This document shows, piece after piece, positions 49,658 to 60,103 of a stretch of DNA of 61,896 nucleotides. The notes beneath the pieces were generated by a model. The model was not told the DNA's origin and made no database searches. It saw nothing but the letters and a program-made list of their open reading frames with translations. The translations under genes were made by a program, and so were the position numbers. This DNA is from an uncultured delta proteobacterium (GTDB taxonomy: Bacteria; Desulfobacterota; Desulfobulbia; Desulfobulbales; Desulfocapsaceae): assembly GCA_903901335.1 (NCBI GenBank), contig CAIUQR010000063.1, positions 1 through 61,896 of the forward strand, in the 5' to 3' direction. Positions within the stretch are counted from its first letter, which is position 1; each line of letters begins with the position of its first letter.

Positions 49658-49671
49658 TGTAGTCTGACTCT

Positions 49672-49908
49672 CTATTTATTCTTTTTAGCATTTTTTGCTC
49701 TGAACGTGACTCTGCCTCGACTCAGATCATACGGTGAAAGTTCGATTGTCACCCGATCCCCTGGTAATATTTTAATAAAGTGCATTCTCATCTTACCAGA
49801 AATATGCGCAAGAACCTTATGACCGTTATCCAATTCTACACGAAACATAGCATTCGGTAATGGTTCAATAATAGTGCCTTCAACCTCAATCGCTTCTTCT
49901 TTTGCCAT
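49672..49908 (-). CDS. infA: Translation initiation factor IF-1
   Basis: A 78-residue OB-fold protein with [21 protein letters not shown] and [27 protein letters not shown] in pieces, both hallmarks. It binds the A site of the 30S subunit during initiation. It lies between map and rpmJ. It is a few residues longer than the E. coli form (72) because of the C-terminal Lys/Asn tail. Confidence 0.97.
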   Translation of the reverse strand: MAKEEAIEVEGTIIEPLPNAMFRVELDNGHKVLAHISGKMRMHFIKILPGDRVTIELSPYDLSRGRVTFRAKNAKKNK

Positions 49909-50005
49909 ACAGGCTCCTGGAAAAATGTAAACAATAATTCAAAAGCCAAGCATTATAATACATGCCACCTAAAAAGAGAAGCATTTTTTTAGGACATAAA
50001 CAGTA

Positions 50006-50761
50006 TTAGAAGCCCTGCCTGGAACTCAAAACCAGAGGCCCATCAGATGTTGCAGCTACTGAATGTTCAAAATGAGCGGAGGGTTTTTTGTCTGATGTTA
50101 TAACTGTCCACCCATCTCGTAAAATTCGCACCTTATATGTTCCCATGTTCACCATAGGTTCTATGGCCAAAACCAGGCCTTCTAAAATCCTTGGTGATGG
50201 CTCATCCTGAACGAAATTCGGGATCTCCGGCCCTTCATGTAACGACGTTCCTATACCATGGCCGACAAACTGCCGCACTACAGAAAACCCGTTCTCTTCC
50301 ACATATGTCTGCACCGCACCGGAAATATCCGCAATCCTTTTACCAACTTGAACTTGCGCTATGGCACGCTGCAGTGACTCTTTTGTTACATCTATGAGTC
50401 TATTTTTTGCACTGTCCACCTTGCCGACAGGGATAGTAATTGCTGAATCGCCAAAATATCCTTTATATTTCACTCCGAAATCAACGGAAAGAATATCACC
50501 CTTTTTCAGTCTTCTTTTCTTTGACGGAATTCCGTGCACAACCTCTTCATTGATAGAAACGCAGAGACTTGCCGGAAATCCTCTGTATCCCTTAAATGCA
50601 GGGATAGCATTTCTACGTATACACAGATCTTCAGCTAATTTATCAAGGTCCCAGGTGGTGATATCAGGCTCAACAGTTTTTTCCAGCATGGCCAGAGTTT
50701 CGGCCACAATCTGATTTGCCTCCTGCATAAGGAGAATCTCTTCCGGCTTTTTGACCATCAT
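50006..50761 (-). CDS. map: Methionine aminopeptidase, type I
   Basis: The 251-residue form starting MMVKKPEEILLMQEAN matches the family; a GTG start 12 codons earlier, just after secY, is also possible. The metal ligands are in SVDFGVKYKGYFGDSA (two Asp), GHGIGTSLHEGPEIPN (His), and two Glu in VLAIEPMVNMG and in HFEHSVAAT. It removes the initiator Met from nascent proteins. It lies between secY and infA, as in many bacteria. Confidence 0.95.
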   Translation of the reverse strand: MMVKKPEEILLMQEANQIVAETLAMLEKTVEPDITTWDLDKLAEDLCIRRNAIPAFKGYRGFPASLCVSINEEVVHGIPSKKRRLKKGDILSVDFGVKYKGYFGDSAITIPVGKVDSAKNRLIDVTKESLQRAIAQVQVGKRIADISGAVQTYVEENGFSVVRQFVGHGIGTSLHEGPEIPNFVQDEPSPRILEGLVLAIEPMVNMGTYKVRILRDGWTVITSDKKPSAHFEHSVAATSDGPLVLSSRQGF

Positions 50762-50800
50762 TGATTTACTGTTCTGATCGTGTCTTGCAGCCCCCACGTA

Positions 50801-52105
50801 TCAGTTCCGTCCGCGAATTTTTCCCTGTTTCATAAACCCTTCATAATTTCGCATCACGAGATGGGACTCAATCTGAGATATAGTATCGATTGCGACTCCT
50901 ACAACGATCAGCAAAGCCGTCCCACCAAAATAGAACGGGACATTAAATCTCGAAATCAAAATAGTAGGTAAGACACATACGGCACTTAAATAGGTTGCAC
51001 CGACAACCGTCAATCGTGTCAGGACGTTGTCTATGAATTCGGCAGTCTTTTTTCCCGGACGTATACCAGGTATAAAGCCACCATTCTTTTTCAAATTCTC
51101 TGCCACATCATCGGGTTTGAAGGTGACTGCCGTATAAAAAAAGCAGAAAAACACGATCATCCCCACGTACAGGATATAATAATATGGGCTACCTGGAGAA
51201 AGGGCAGCTGAAACTCTTTTGACCCAATCAACCTGAACAAACCCGCCAATAGTGGCAGGAAACATCATGATCGATGATGCGAAAATTGGCGGAATCACGC
51301 CGGAAATATTGATTTTTAATGGAAGGTGCGAACTTTGCCCACCATAGACTTTCCGACCAATCACCCTTTTTGCATACTGTATCGGAATCCTTCTCTGTGA
51401 GGTCTCAAAAAAGACTATTACAGCGATTATTCCAAACATAAATATCAGAAATATCGGGATAAAGAAAATAGCGATCTCACCGGATTTTACCAGTTCGAGT
51501 GAGTTGATGATCGCTGCCGGCCCTCGTGCCACGATTCCTGCAAAAATTATAAGTGATATGCCATTGCCGATTCCACGTTCAGTCATCTGCTCACCAAGCC
51601 ACATAATAAAGGCTGTACCGGATGTAAGTGTGAGCATAGTCATCAGCTGAAATTGTATGCCGGGATTTAAAACAATCGCCTCACCTCCTGGGCCGGTCAT
51701 TCCTTCAAGACCCATGGCAATAAATGTCCCTTGGATGACAGACAGGAAAACAGTTCCATAACGAGTATATTGGGTAATTTTTCGCCTTCCAGCCTCTCCT
51801 TCTTTACTGAGAGCCTCCAACTGCGGCACAACAACCGTCAGGAGTTGAATAATGATGGACGCACTGATATAGGGCATGATTCCAAGAGCGAAGATTGAAA
51901 AATGGTTTAATGCTCCACCTGAGAACATATTGAACATGCCGAATATCGTTCCCGCATTTTTCTGAAAAAAAGCAGCCAGTGCCTCTCCATTGATGCCTGG
52001 TGTCGGTATCTGTACCCCTATCCTGTACACCGCCAGCATGATTATGGTAAATATCACCCTTTTCCGTAGTTCCGGAATATTGGCTGCCCGCTGCAATCCA
52101 CTCAT
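50801..52105 (-). CDS. secY: Protein translocase subunit SecY
   Basis: A 434-residue membrane protein with ten transmembrane helices, opening [28 protein letters not shown] in pieces. The plug region, the loop [16 protein letters not shown] and the cytosolic loop with [17 protein letters not shown] are all conserved. It is the channel of the Sec translocon, working with SecE, SecG and SecA. It follows rplO with about 100 nt between. Confidence 0.98.
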   Translation of the reverse strand: MSGLQRAANIPELRKRVIFTIIMLAVYRIGVQIPTPGINGEALAAFFQKNAGTIFGMFNMFSGGALNHFSIFALGIMPYISASIIIQLLTVVVPQLEALSKEGEAGRRKITQYTRYGTVFLSVIQGTFIAMGLEGMTGPGGEAIVLNPGIQFQLMTMLTLTSGTAFIMWLGEQMTERGIGNGISLIIFAGIVARGPAAIINSLELVKSGEIAIFFIPIFLIFMFGIIAVIVFFETSQRRIPIQYAKRVIGRKVYGGQSSHLPLKINISGVIPPIFASSIMMFPATIGGFVQVDWVKRVSAALSPGSPYYYILYVGMIVFFCFFYTAVTFKPDDVAENLKKNGGFIPGIRPGKKTAEFIDNVLTRLTVVGATYLSAVCVLPTILISRFNVPFYFGGTALLIVVGVAIDTISQIESHLVMRNYEGFMKQGKIRGRN

Positions 52106-52204
52106 TTTCTCTATCCTGTGCTCGACAAGGTCAAAAACACATCATCGACAAATTTTCCGTACATTCGATTTTCAGCCAGAGGCAACTGTTGCCAGCTAGT
52201 TGGA

Positions 52205-52648
52205 TTATGCAAGAAGCTCTACGGTTCCACCTGCTGATTCAATCATTGATCTGGCGCTTGCACTTATTCCGTTAACTTTTACTTTTAAAGCTTTTTTAAC
52301 TTCACCATTAGCAAGAACTTTAATCAATTGATTCTTTTTTGCCATTCCGGCCTGAATAAGAACTTCCAAGGTTATCTCTGAATTATCATCAAAGCTGTTG
52401 AGCTGTGTCAAAGAGATAAGCGTATATTCCTTGCTGAATTTATTTGTGAATCCAATTTTCGGCAAACGTCTCTGAAGCGGCATCTGACCACCCTCAAAGC
52501 CAGGTTTGCTTTTGAATCCTGATCGAGCTCTGGCCCCTTTATGCCCTCTTCCGGCAGTTTTTCCATTGCCGGATCCATACCCTCGTCCAACACGTTTCTT
52601 GTTTTTATTTGATCCCCGGTTCGGAGAAAGATTTCCAAGCGTTATCAT
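52205..52648 (-). CDS. rplO: 50S ribosomal protein L15
   Basis: The ATG at 52648 has AGGAGG upstream and gives the normal 147-residue protein beginning MITLGNLSPNRGSNK. The Gly/Lys/Arg-rich N-terminal arm (KKRVGRGYGSGNGKTAGRGHKG) reaches into 23S rRNA. It overlaps rpmD closely, with 1 nt between. Confidence 0.97.
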   Translation of the reverse strand: MITLGNLSPNRGSNKNKKRVGRGYGSGNGKTAGRGHKGARARSGFKSKPGFEGGQMPLQRRLPKIGFTNKFSKEYTLISLTQLNSFDDNSEITLEVLIQAGMAKKNQLIKVLANGEVKKALKVKVNGISASARSMIESAGGTVELLA

Positions 52649-52649
52649 T

Positions 52650-52832
52650 TCAAACCTCCTCTGTGCGGACAAGATGACTCACTTTGGCAATCATACCACG
52701 TATTTCCGGAGTATCCTTTCGTGTAACTGTCTTATTGAGTTTAGTGAGTCCCAGACCAGTCAGAGTAGCTTTAATTTTTTCAATACTGCCAATACTACTC
52801 TTAACTAGAGTAACCTTTATCATCTCGGCCAT
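52650..52832 (-). CDS. rpmD: 50S ribosomal protein L30
   Basis: A 60-residue L30 starting MAEMIKVTLVKSSIG, with LTGLGLTKLNKTV and RGMIAKVSHLV typical of the family. A longer frame to 52886 has no homologous N-terminus. It lies between rpsE and rplO, the standard spc order. Confidence 0.95.
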   Translation of the reverse strand: MAEMIKVTLVKSSIGSIEKIKATLTGLGLTKLNKTVTRKDTPEIRGMIAKVSHLVRTEEV

Positions 52833-52904
52833 TTTACTACCTTCTCTATTCAAAGATATTCTAAAAGTACCTGTAAAAACAATCAAATCAACAGGCTACT
52901 GGTT

Positions 52905-53417
52905 TTACGCTAAAAGTGCCTCTGTCGTCGTTCCTCGAAGTTCAGCGATAACACTTGCAGACCTCAGGCTCCTCAATCCATCCAAGGTTGCCTTGACCAT
53001 ATTGTGCGGGTTATGTGAACCAAGACACTTCGTCAAGATATTTGATACACCTGCCGCCTCAAGCACTGCCCTGACAGGGCCACCTGCTATAACACCCGTT
53101 CCAGCAGAAGCCGGCTTAAGCAAAATTTTTCCTGCCCCGTACTTGCCGACAATCTGATGAGGAATGGAAAGAGAGGTAAGTGAAACGGCTTCCATGTCTT
53201 TTTTTGCACGCTCAACTCCTTTACGAATGGCCTCGGGAACCTGATTTGCTTTGCCGAGTCCATAACCGACCTTACCCTTTCCATCTCCGACAACAACAAT
53301 GGCACTAAAGCTGAACCGGCGTCCACCTTTTACAACTTTTGCAACCCTGTTGATATAAACAATTTTTTCGATCAGTTCCTCAATGTTTTCATTTTTAGAA
53401 CGTTTGAAATCAGACAA
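52905..53417 (-). CDS. rpsE: 30S ribosomal protein S5
   Basis: A 170-residue S5 starting at TTG with a G-rich site (GGGGGTG) upstream. The double-stranded-RNA-binding N-terminal domain ([32 protein letters not shown]) and the C-terminal domain ([18 protein letters not shown]) are conserved. It affects decoding accuracy and mRNA entry. Confidence 0.97.
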   Translation of the reverse strand: MSDFKRSKNENIEELIEKIVYINRVAKVVKGGRRFSFSAIVVVGDGKGKVGYGLGKANQVPEAIRKGVERAKKDMEAVSLTSLSIPHQIVGKYGAGKILLKPASAGTGVIAGGPVRAVLEAAGVSNILTKCLGSHNPHNMVKATLDGLRSLRSASVIAELRGTTTEALLA

Positions 53418-53444
53418 GGGACACCCCCATATTTAGCGAATTCA

Positions 53445-53810
53445 TTAAAATTGAAGACCACCTTCCCGAGCACCCTCGGAAAGTGATTTTACTCGTCCAT
53501 GGTAAAGATATCCGCCGCGATCAAAGACGACCTTACTGATTCCGGCTGCAAGAGCGCGTTCTGCAATTATCTTCCCGACCTTTTTTGCAGATTCTATCTT
53601 TCCTTTCTCACTGCCCTTTTCGAAATCCTTCTCAACGGTCGACATAGCCACCATTGTTTTTCCGGCGACATCGTCAATTATCTGGGCGTATATATGCTTG
53701 TTGCTTTTAAATACTCTTAGACGGGGCTTTTCGTTGGTGCCGGAGATATTTTTTCGAATTCGGCTTATCCGTTTTGCCCTCGCCGTAATTTTGGAATTCG
53801 ACTTAGTCAT
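53445..53810 (-). CDS. rplR: 50S ribosomal protein L18
   Basis: A 121-residue L18 with [24 protein letters not shown] sequence (here [16 protein letters not shown]), and [24 protein letters not shown] at the end. It binds 5S rRNA together with L5. It lies between rplF and rpsE. Confidence 0.97.
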   Translation of the reverse strand: MTKSNSKITARAKRISRIRKNISGTNEKPRLRVFKSNKHIYAQIIDDVAGKTMVAMSTVEKDFEKGSEKGKIESAKKVGKIIAERALAAGISKVVFDRGGYLYHGRVKSLSEGAREGGLQF

Positions 53811-53858
53811 TGTATTATTTCCATTATCTATTTAATCGCGAAACGCATCACAAAAATA

Positions 53859-54398
53859 TTATTTGCCTGCGGCCTTACCTACTTTCCGGACAATATGCTC
53901 ATTCTCATAACGGATCCCCTTGCCCTTGTATGGTTCCGGCTTTCGAATACTGCGAATGCGAGAAGCCGTCAGGCCCAATAGATCCTTATCAATCGAATCG
54001 AGAGTGATTTTTGTATTGCCGTCAACAGTCACATGAACGCCTTCTGGAAGAAGGAATTCAACCGGATTTGAGTACCCGACGTTCAGGCTCAGGTTATTTC
54101 CTGTCACATTTGCCTTATAGCCGACACCTTCAATAAGCAAAACCTTTGAAAAACCTTTATCAACGCCGAGTATCATATTGTTAATCAGGGTTCGTGTTAA
54201 TCCTCTAAACCCATTGACTTTTTTGTTTTCTACCCGGTTGTTGACAATGATTTCACTGCCCAGGAAAAGGACCTCGATTTCTGAGATAATATCACGCTCA
54301 AGCGATCCCTTATTTCCTTTAATTACGATATGCTGTCCATCAATCTGGACCTGAATTCCAGCAGGAACCGGAATTGGTTGTTTTCCAATACGAGACAT
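53859..54398 (-). CDS. rplF: 50S ribosomal protein L6
   Basis: A 179-residue L6 with two alpha/beta repeats, opening MSRIGKQPIPVPAGIQV. The C-terminal signature RSIRKPEPYKGKGIRYENE is intact. It lies near the GTPase-associated centre. Spacing to rpsH is 24 nt. Confidence 0.97.
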   Translation of the reverse strand: MSRIGKQPIPVPAGIQVQIDGQHIVIKGNKGSLERDIISEIEVLFLGSEIIVNNRVENKKVNGFRGLTRTLINNMILGVDKGFSKVLLIEGVGYKANVTGNNLSLNVGYSNPVEFLLPEGVHVTVDGNTKITLDSIDKDLLGLTASRIRSIRKPEPYKGKGIRYENEHIVRKVGKAAGK

Positions 54399-54422
54399 AG
54401 TTACCTCCGTTATTTGTGAGTG

Positions 54423-54821
54423 TTACCACACCTCACAAAGTATCTCCCCACCAGTATTCTGAGCCCTTGCCGTTCTATCTGTGACGATGCCTTTTGAGGT
54501 AGATATGATCGAAATCCCGAGACCATCCAGAACCTTGGGCAGTGCGTCAGCCTTTGCATATTTTCGCAGACCGGGCTTGCTGATTCTTTTGATTCCCGTA
54601 ATTACCGATTCCCTGTTCGGCCCATATTTCAGATTGAGTTTCAGGGTTCCCTGAATACCTTCATCTATTACCCTAAAATCACTTATAAAACCTTCATCTT
54701 TCAATACCTTGGCAATGCTGGCTTTATTACGAGAGCTGGGCATTACAACAGTATCAAATTTAACCATCACAGCATTCCTAATCCTGGTCATCATATCTGC
54801 CAGGGGATCGCTCATTGACAT
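54423..54821 (-). CDS. rpsH: 30S ribosomal protein S8
   Basis: A 132-residue S8 starting [19 protein letters not shown] chose the ATG at 54821 with AAGGAG upstream over a GTG three codons earlier that would sit on the ribosome binding site. The C-terminal [26 protein letters not shown] is typical. In E. coli S8 represses the spc operon; the same is possible here. Confidence 0.97.
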   Translation of the reverse strand: MSMSDPLADMMTRIRNAVMVKFDTVVMPSSRNKASIAKVLKDEGFISDFRVIDEGIQGTLKLNLKYGPNRESVITGIKRISKPGLRKYAKADALPKVLDGLGISIISTSKGIVTDRTARAQNTGGEILCEVW

Positions 54822-54885
54822 AGCGAACACTCCTTATTTTTTCGAATGTAAGACAAAATCCTACAAATAAATTCAGTAGTATAAT

Positions 54886-55071
54886 CTACCAGCTCGATTT
54901 TGTCACACCGGTAATTTCACCACTTGATGCTAATTTCCTGAAACAAATTCGACAGACACCAAATTTCCTGATAAACGCGCGAGGTCGTCCACATAAAGGA
55001 CATCTATTGTACTTCCTAACCTCAAACTTTGGTTTGCGTTTAGCCTTTGCAATAATTGATTTTTTAGCCAA
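54886..55071 (-). CDS. rpsN: 30S ribosomal protein S14, zinc-binding form
   Basis: A 61-residue short S14 (type Z) starting at TTG, with GGAGG upstream. The zinc site is CPLC and CRIC, and the end [13 protein letters not shown] is diagnostic of this form. It lies in the 30S head. A long, zinc-free S14 is the usual alternative in many proteobacteria. Confidence 0.97.
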   Translation of the reverse strand: MAKKSIIAKAKRKPKFEVRKYNRCPLCGRPRAFIRKFGVCRICFRKLASSGEITGVTKSSW

Positions 55072-55126
55072 GCCAGCCTCCAGTTATTCAATAGAGTTTA
55101 ATGAATATCAAATCAAAAAAAGTACA

Positions 55127-55666
55127 TTATTTCCTAAATGGCATTCCGAGCAATCTCAACAGAGAACGTCCTTCTTCATCTGTTGGCGCCGATGTCACAA
55201 TGGAGATGTTCAAGCCTTTGATCTTATCGATTTTGTCATAATCAATTTCAGGGAAAATAATCTGCTCTTTAACACCCATGGAAAAATTCCCCTTCCCATC
55301 GAATCCCTTTGGAGACAATCCTCTAAAATCCCGCACACGCGGAAGAGCAATATTGACCAGTTTACTTAAGAAACCGTACATTTTGTCACCACGCAATGTA
55401 ACGCAGCAACCGATAGGCATCCCTACCCGTAATTTAAATGTGGCAATTGATTTCTTTGCCTTTCTGACGACAGCACGCTGTCCGGCAATTCTGGTTAGCT
55501 CTTCAGTTGCGCCCTCAATGATTTTAGGATTTTGCACTGCTTCCCCTAGTCCCATATTTAAAACTATCTTTTCGACCTTGGGGATCTGCATTGAATTTGT
55601 GTATCCAAATTCCTGTACAAGTGCAGGAACACACTCTTCCTTATAATAATCTTTCAGCGTACCCAT
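55127..55666 (-). CDS. rplE: 50S ribosomal protein L5
   Basis: A 179-residue L5 with [33 protein letters not shown] and [24 protein letters not shown] in pieces. It binds 5S rRNA and contacts S13 across the subunit bridge. It lies between rplX and rpsN. Confidence 0.97.
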   Translation of the reverse strand: MGTLKDYYKEECVPALVQEFGYTNSMQIPKVEKIVLNMGLGEAVQNPKIIEGATEELTRIAGQRAVVRKAKKSIATFKLRVGMPIGCCVTLRGDKMYGFLSKLVNIALPRVRDFRGLSPKGFDGKGNFSMGVKEQIIFPEIDYDKIDKIKGLNISIVTSAPTDEEGRSLLRLLGMPFRK

Positions 55667-55699
55667 GTATAACTCCTGACGTAAGCATTATGTCATTGC

Positions 55700-56035
55700 T
55701 TATGATTTACTCTCGATGGAACCACCACAGCTCTTACAGAATCTGACCTTGGTTCCGTCTTCAAGAATTTTTTTCCCGATACGACCAGTTTTGGTGCATT
55801 CCGGACAGATCAATTGAAGATTTGATACATGTATTGGCGCCTCTTTTTCAATAATCTGCCCTTGCTGGTTCATCTCTCGTGGTTTGGTGTGCCGTTTGAC
55901 CATATTGATGCGTTCAACGACTGCCTTTGAAGAATCAGTTAAGACTCTCAGGATTTTCCCAACTCTTCCCTTATCTTTCCCAGCAATAACTTCAACCTGA
56001 TCATTTTTTTTCAGGTATGTTTTACCCTGTCCCAT
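55700..56035 (-). CDS. rplX: 50S ribosomal protein L24
   Basis: A 111-residue L24 with the KOW motif [20 protein letters not shown] near the start. The C-terminal third has two Cys pairs (CPEC and CKSC), a zinc-ribbon-like end seen in many bacterial L24 proteins. I chose ATG 56035 with AAAGG upstream; a TTG two codons earlier is also in frame. It is an early assembly protein of the 50S subunit. Confidence 0.96.
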   Translation of the reverse strand: MGQGKTYLKKNDQVEVIAGKDKGRVGKILRVLTDSSKAVVERINMVKRHTKPREMNQQGQIIEKEAPIHVSNLQLICPECTKTGRIGKKILEDGTKVRFCKSCGGSIESKS

Positions 56036-56090
56036 TTTCAATACCTTTTTTCAATCTATCTCTTTCAGATTCCATAGAGTGTATGGAACG

Positions 56091-56459
56091 TTAAAGTACC
56101 TCGGGAGCCAATGAGATGATTTTCATAAAGCCCTCATTTCTCAACTCTCTAGCTACTGGTCCGAATATGCGTGTGCCAACCGGCTCGCCACTTGCTGAGA
56201 GAAGGACTGCTGCATTTTCATCAAACTTAACCCAAGTATCATCCATGCGTCTCATTTCTTTGACGGTTCGAACGATAACTGCCTTCATTACATCACCTTT
56301 TTTTACCTTGGCGTGCGGTATGGCCTCTTTAACGGTAACGACAATCACATCGCCGATACGGGCATACCGCTTTCTTGTTCCTCCAAGAACACGAATGCAC
56401 AGTACTTTTTTAGCACCGGAGTTATCTGCGACGTTCAGTATTGTTTCTGTTTGTATCAT
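56091..56459 (-). CDS. rplN: 50S ribosomal protein L14
   Basis: A 122-residue L14 of exactly the usual length, opening [19 protein letters not shown] and ending [28 protein letters not shown] is conserved. It lies at a subunit bridge and contacts L19. Confidence 0.98.
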   Translation of the reverse strand: MIQTETILNVADNSGAKKVLCIRVLGGTRKRYARIGDVIVVTVKEAIPHAKVKKGDVMKAVIVRTVKEMRRMDDTWVKFDENAAVLLSASGEPVGTRIFGPVARELRNEGFMKIISLAPEVL

Positions 56460-56519
56460 AATTTCACCTGATGTATCATCAGTTGCAGTGAGTAAATTTT
56501 CTTGTGAAAAAAAGCTGTG

Positions 56520-56780
56520 TTATACAGCCTGTTCAAGTATTGTCCTGACACGCCACCTTTTTTTCTTGCTCAACGGGCGGCATTCCTCAATCAGCACGGT
56601 ATCACCGATATTACATAGATTTTCAGGATCATCAGCAAGGTATTTAACACTTGTTTTCATATACTTTCCATAAAGTTTATGACGAACCTTGCGTTCAACC
56701 CGCACGACAACACTCTTTTCCATTCTGTTACTTACAACAGAGCCGGTTCTGGTCTTTTTTGATTTTTTTATTTCACTCAT
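56520..56780 (-). CDS. rpsQ: 30S ribosomal protein S17
   Basis: An 86-residue OB-fold S17 with [19 protein letters not shown] and [23 protein letters not shown] in pieces, both hallmarks. It is an early 30S assembly protein. It lies between rpmC and rplN. Confidence 0.97.
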   Translation of the reverse strand: MSEIKKSKKTRTGSVVSNRMEKSVVVRVERKVRHKLYGKYMKTSVKYLADDPENLCNIGDTVLIEECRPLSKKKRWRVRTILEQAV

Positions 56781-56845
56781 AATGTGTTCGATTCGAGATG
56801 TTTTATGGTAAGAAATGATTCAAAAATTATGATTTAACTCCAATC

Positions 56846-57037
56846 CTAATTTGAAACCTTCTCACGACATATGGTTGCAATTCTGGCAATATCTTTTTTG
56901 ATTTGTCTCAAACGAGCTGAATTCTCTAACGGCCTTAACCTGTGGTGAAACGAGAGATTTCCCAGCTCCTCGCGCAATTCCTTTGCTTTTTTTGCCAACT
57001 CATCCTCTGACATCTTGCGAAATTCGGGCGCTTTCAT
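56846..57037 (-). CDS. rpmC: 50S ribosomal protein L29
   Basis: A 63-residue two-helix L29 with [20 protein letters not shown] and [16 protein letters not shown]. It lies at the tunnel exit and helps dock trigger factor and SRP. Its ATG overlaps the rplP stop by 4 nt. Confidence 0.97.
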   Translation of the reverse strand: MKAPEFRKMSEDELAKKAKELREELGNLSFHHRLRPLENSARLRQIKKDIARIATICREKVSN

Positions 57038-57450
57038 AATGTGTTCCTCTTTGAAATAACCTTGGTGGCAAAAGGAAGTTTATTACCAGCCAATGTCAAA
57101 GCCCTGACAGCCAATTCCTCATCAACCCCTCCCAGTTCGTAGAGAATTCTCCCTGGTCTGATTGGAGCTACCCAATATTCCGGATTACCTTTTCCTTTTC
57201 CCATACGAGTTTCGGCAGGTTTTTTTGTAATTGGTTTATCGGGAAATACACGAATCCACACCTTACCGCCACGTTTAATTTTTCTGTTGATCGCAATACG
57301 CGCAGCTTCAATCTGCTGCGCCGACATCTTTCCACAAACTAAAGCCTTCAGGGCGTATTCGCCGAATGAGATTGATGAGCCATTTGTTGCGACCCCTTTC
57401 ATTCTGCCTTTAAAGACTTTTCTATGTTTTACCTTTTTTGGACTTAACAT
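57034..57450 (-). CDS. rplP: 50S ribosomal protein L16
   Basis: A 138-residue L16, opening [19 protein letters not shown], with [29 protein letters not shown] in pieces. It supports the A-site tRNA at the peptidyl-transferase centre. It lies between rpsC and rpmC with a 4-nt overlap on the latter. Confidence 0.98.
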   Translation of the reverse strand: MLSPKKVKHRKVFKGRMKGVATNGSSISFGEYALKALVCGKMSAQQIEAARIAINRKIKRGGKVWIRVFPDKPITKKPAETRMGKGKGNPEYWVAPIRPGRILYELGGVDEELAVRALTLAGNKLPFATKVISKRNTL

Positions 57451-57505
57451 CTTCTACTCCAAATATTTACACTGATGAAATAGGTCTTCTCCCAGGCGAT
57501 AACCA

Positions 57506-58156
57506 TTAGCCGTTTACAGCCTTATCTATGTCATTCAGTACTTCACCTTTGAAAATCCAGACTTTCACGCCAATAATCCCATAGGTAGTATTGGCCTCAG
57601 CAAGGGCGTAATCAACATCAGCACGTAAGGTATGCAGTGGTACTCTGCCTTCCCTCACCCATTCACAACGAGACATTTCCGCCCCTCCCAGTCGCCCCGA
57701 ACAGGATATTTTAATTCCTTGTACACCAAAGCGAAGCGCAGAACTTACTGCTTTTTTCATCGCCCGCCGAAAAGCCACCCTTCGGATAAGTTGTGAGGCA
57801 ACACTTTCAGCAACGAGTTGAGCATCGGCTTCCGGTCGTCTCACCTCTTGAATATCCAAGGTGACTCTCCGGTTAACCATTTTCTCCAAATCGTCTTTCA
57901 AGGCTTCAATTTCATTGCCTTTCTTTCCGATAACAATTCCTGGTCTGGCTGTGAAGAGTTTTATCCGCACCTTATCACCAGTACGTTCAATAATGATCTT
58001 GGCAAGGCCAGCATGATTGAGACGTTTCTTAAGAAACTTTCTAATCTTCTGATCCTCAATTAGATATACGGAATAATCTTTATCTGCATACCAGATCGAA
58101 TCCCATGTCCGGGTAATATTAAGTCTCAGTCCTAATGGATTTACCTTTTGCCCCAA
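57506..58156 (-). CDS. rpsC: 30S ribosomal protein S3
   Basis: A 216-residue S3 starting at TTG with GGAGG seven bases upstream; the opening [11 protein letters not shown] is canonical. The KH domain ([17 protein letters not shown]) and the C-terminal domain ([25 protein letters not shown] in pieces) are intact. It lines the mRNA entry tunnel together with S4 and S5. Confidence 0.98.
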   Translation of the reverse strand: MGQKVNPLGLRLNITRTWDSIWYADKDYSVYLIEDQKIRKFLKKRLNHAGLAKIIIERTGDKVRIKLFTARPGIVIGKKGNEIEALKDDLEKMVNRRVTLDIQEVRRPEADAQLVAESVASQLIRRVAFRRAMKKAVSSALRFGVQGIKISCSGRLGGAEMSRCEWVREGRVPLHTLRADVDYALAEANTTYGIIGVKVWIFKGEVLNDIDKAVNG

Positions 58157-58235
58157 AACAGTCCTCCAACGAATTTTCTAAGTTCAATAAAGAATAATTT
58201 AGGTATTAGAATCGAGCTTCGAATAATCAAATGAA

Positions 58236-58568
58236 TTACTCTTCATCAAGAACAACTGTAATATGACTTGATCGTTTAATAATACCTGTAGCGCGACCCA
58301 TTGCCCGAGGACTGATTCTTTTCAAGGAAGGCCCTCCATCAATGAAGATCTTTTTAATATAAAGATTATCCACATCTATGTGCTCATCCTGGGTGGCGTT
58401 AGCCACTGCGGATTCAATAACTTTACGCAATATCCCTGCACCTTTTTTCGGCATGAATCGCAATGTGGTAAGAGCCTTATCCACACCCATTCCCCTCACC
58501 ACATCTGCAACAAGTCTGGCTTTCTGTGGTGATATACGGATATATTTCCCTACGGCCTTTGATTCCAT
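58236..58568 (-). CDS. rplV: 50S ribosomal protein L22
   Basis: A 110-residue L22 with KYIRISPQKARLVADVVRG near the start and the tunnel-lining hairpin PSLKRISPRAMGRATGI. It contacts 23S rRNA in the exit tunnel, where macrolides bind near its loop. The gap to rpsC is 79 nt, longer than usual. Confidence 0.97.
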   Translation of the reverse strand: MESKAVGKYIRISPQKARLVADVVRGMGVDKALTTLRFMPKKGAGILRKVIESAVANATQDEHIDVDNLYIKKIFIDGGPSLKRISPRAMGRATGIIKRSSHITVVLDEE

Positions 58569-58613
58569 AGTCTTACTCCTGAATATGTCCTTACAAGAAC
58601 AGTACGTTTCTGA

Positions 58614-58889
58614 TTATTTTTTAACTTTTTTATCCGATGCATGGCCGTAAAAGGTTCTTGTTGGTGAAAATTCACCAAATTTGTGACCCACCATGTTTTC
58701 AGAAACAAATACTGGTATAAATTTTTTTCCATTATGCACAGCAAAGGTCAAACCAACCATCTCCGGACTGATTTCTGAACGTCTGGACCATGTTTTGATA
58801 ACTTTTCTCGAGCCACTTTCAATGGCCTTCTCCACCTTTTGAAAGAGGTGGACATCGATAAATGGACCTTTTTTTATTGAACGAGCCAT
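58614..58889 (-). CDS. rpsS: 30S ribosomal protein S19
   Basis: A 91-residue S19 opening [19 protein letters not shown], with [23 protein letters not shown] and [13 protein letters not shown] in pieces. It sits in the 30S head with S13. It follows rplB with 17 nt between. Confidence 0.98.
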   Translation of the reverse strand: MARSIKKGPFIDVHLFQKVEKAIESGSRKVIKTWSRRSEISPEMVGLTFAVHNGKKFIPVFVSENMVGHKFGEFSPTRTFYGHASDKKVKK

Positions 58890-58906
58890 ACTTTACTCCT
58901 TGTACG

Positions 58907-59728
58907 TTATGATCTCTTCTTAACAATATATTTATCGGTGGCTTTATTCGTTCGAGTTTTGTAACCTTTTGTAGGATACCCCCATGGAGTACATGGATGA
59001 CGTCCACCGGAGCTCTTTCCTTCACCACCACCCATGGGATGATCAACCGGATTCATCGCAACTCCCCGGACATGTGGTCTTTTTCCAAGCCAACGTTTTC
59101 TTCCGGCTTTTCCAAGTTTTTCGCTCTCATGTTCCCTGTTTCCAACCTGGCCTATGCACGCCCTGCAAAGTTTGTTGAATTTCCTTACTTCTCCGGAGGG
59201 CAACCGTACGAGCACATTGTTTCCTTCCTTAGCCATGAGCTGTGCCGATGTCCCGGCGCTCCTGACCATCTGTGCCCCTTTGCCGATCTTGAGTTCAATA
59301 TTATGAATAACGGTACCAAGCGGGATATTAATTAACGGCAGGCAATTTCCTGGTTGTATATCTACGTTATCCCCGGCGATGATCTGATCACCAACAGAGA
59401 TTCCATCCGGCGCCAGTATATAGGTTTTTTCACCATCTAGGTAGCTAACAAGGGCAATATTCGCCGATCGATTAGGGTCATATTCAATGGCACTGACCTT
59501 TGCCGCTATGTCAGTTTTATTACGTCTAAAATCGATGATACGGTATTTTCTTTTATGTCCTCCGCCGATGTGACGAGAGGTTACTCGGCCGTAATTGTTC
59601 CTTCCGCCGGTCTTTGACAGACTGGCAAGAAGACTTTTTTCCGGCAATTTATCTGACAAATCAGCATTCTGTACAGATACATGATGCCGTTTACCAGCTG
59701 ATGTTGGTTTATAAGTTTTAATAGCCAT
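58907..59728 (-). CDS. rplB: 50S ribosomal protein L2
   Basis: A 273-residue L2 with the OB and SH3-like folds and the C-terminal signature [18 protein letters not shown], which holds the conserved His near the peptidyl-transferase centre. [23 protein letters not shown] is another family stretch. It is essential for subunit joining. Confidence 0.98.
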   Translation of the reverse strand: MAIKTYKPTSAGKRHHVSVQNADLSDKLPEKSLLASLSKTGGRNNYGRVTSRHIGGGHKRKYRIIDFRRNKTDIAAKVSAIEYDPNRSANIALVSYLDGEKTYILAPDGISVGDQIIAGDNVDIQPGNCLPLINIPLGTVIHNIELKIGKGAQMVRSAGTSAQLMAKEGNNVLVRLPSGEVRKFNKLCRACIGQVGNREHESEKLGKAGRKRWLGKRPHVRGVAMNPVDHPMGGGEGKSSGGRHPCTPWGYPTKGYKTRTNKATDKYIVKKRS

Positions 59729-59815
59729 GATTTCCCAGTCGCTCCATCATTATTGAATTAGATAGAATCTCATTAAGTAAAGAGGTAAAATTTACACTCA
59801 TAAAAGAATTAATAA

Positions 59816-60103
59816 TTATAATTCATCAGCAAAGTTAATTTTACCTTCTGAAAGTGTCACATACGCCTTCTTCCAATCGCTGGTAAAACCGATGGACCGC
59901 CCGACTCTCTTCTGCTTTCCATGTATCTTGGCGGTTCTGACGTTTTTCACTTTCACACTGAACATTTTTTCAACCGCTCTTTTGATATCTATCTTGTTTG
60001 CCTTTGGGTTTACCTTGAAGACCACCTTGCCATCTTCTTCATGCAAAGATGAGGCCTTTTCCGTGAGCCGTGGCCCTTGCAGCACGCCGTATATATTTTT
60101 CAT
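59816..60103 (-). CDS. rplW: 50S ribosomal protein L23
   Basis: A 95-residue L23 with VLQGPRLTEKASSL, FKVNPKANKIDIKRAVEKMFSVKVKNVRT in pieces. It is the main docking site for trigger factor at the tunnel exit. Its ATG overlaps the rplD stop by 4 nt. Confidence 0.97.
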   Translation of the reverse strand: MKNIYGVLQGPRLTEKASSLHEEDGKVVFKVNPKANKIDIKRAVEKMFSVKVKNVRTAKIHGKQKRVGRSIGFTSDWKKAYVTLSEGKINFADEL

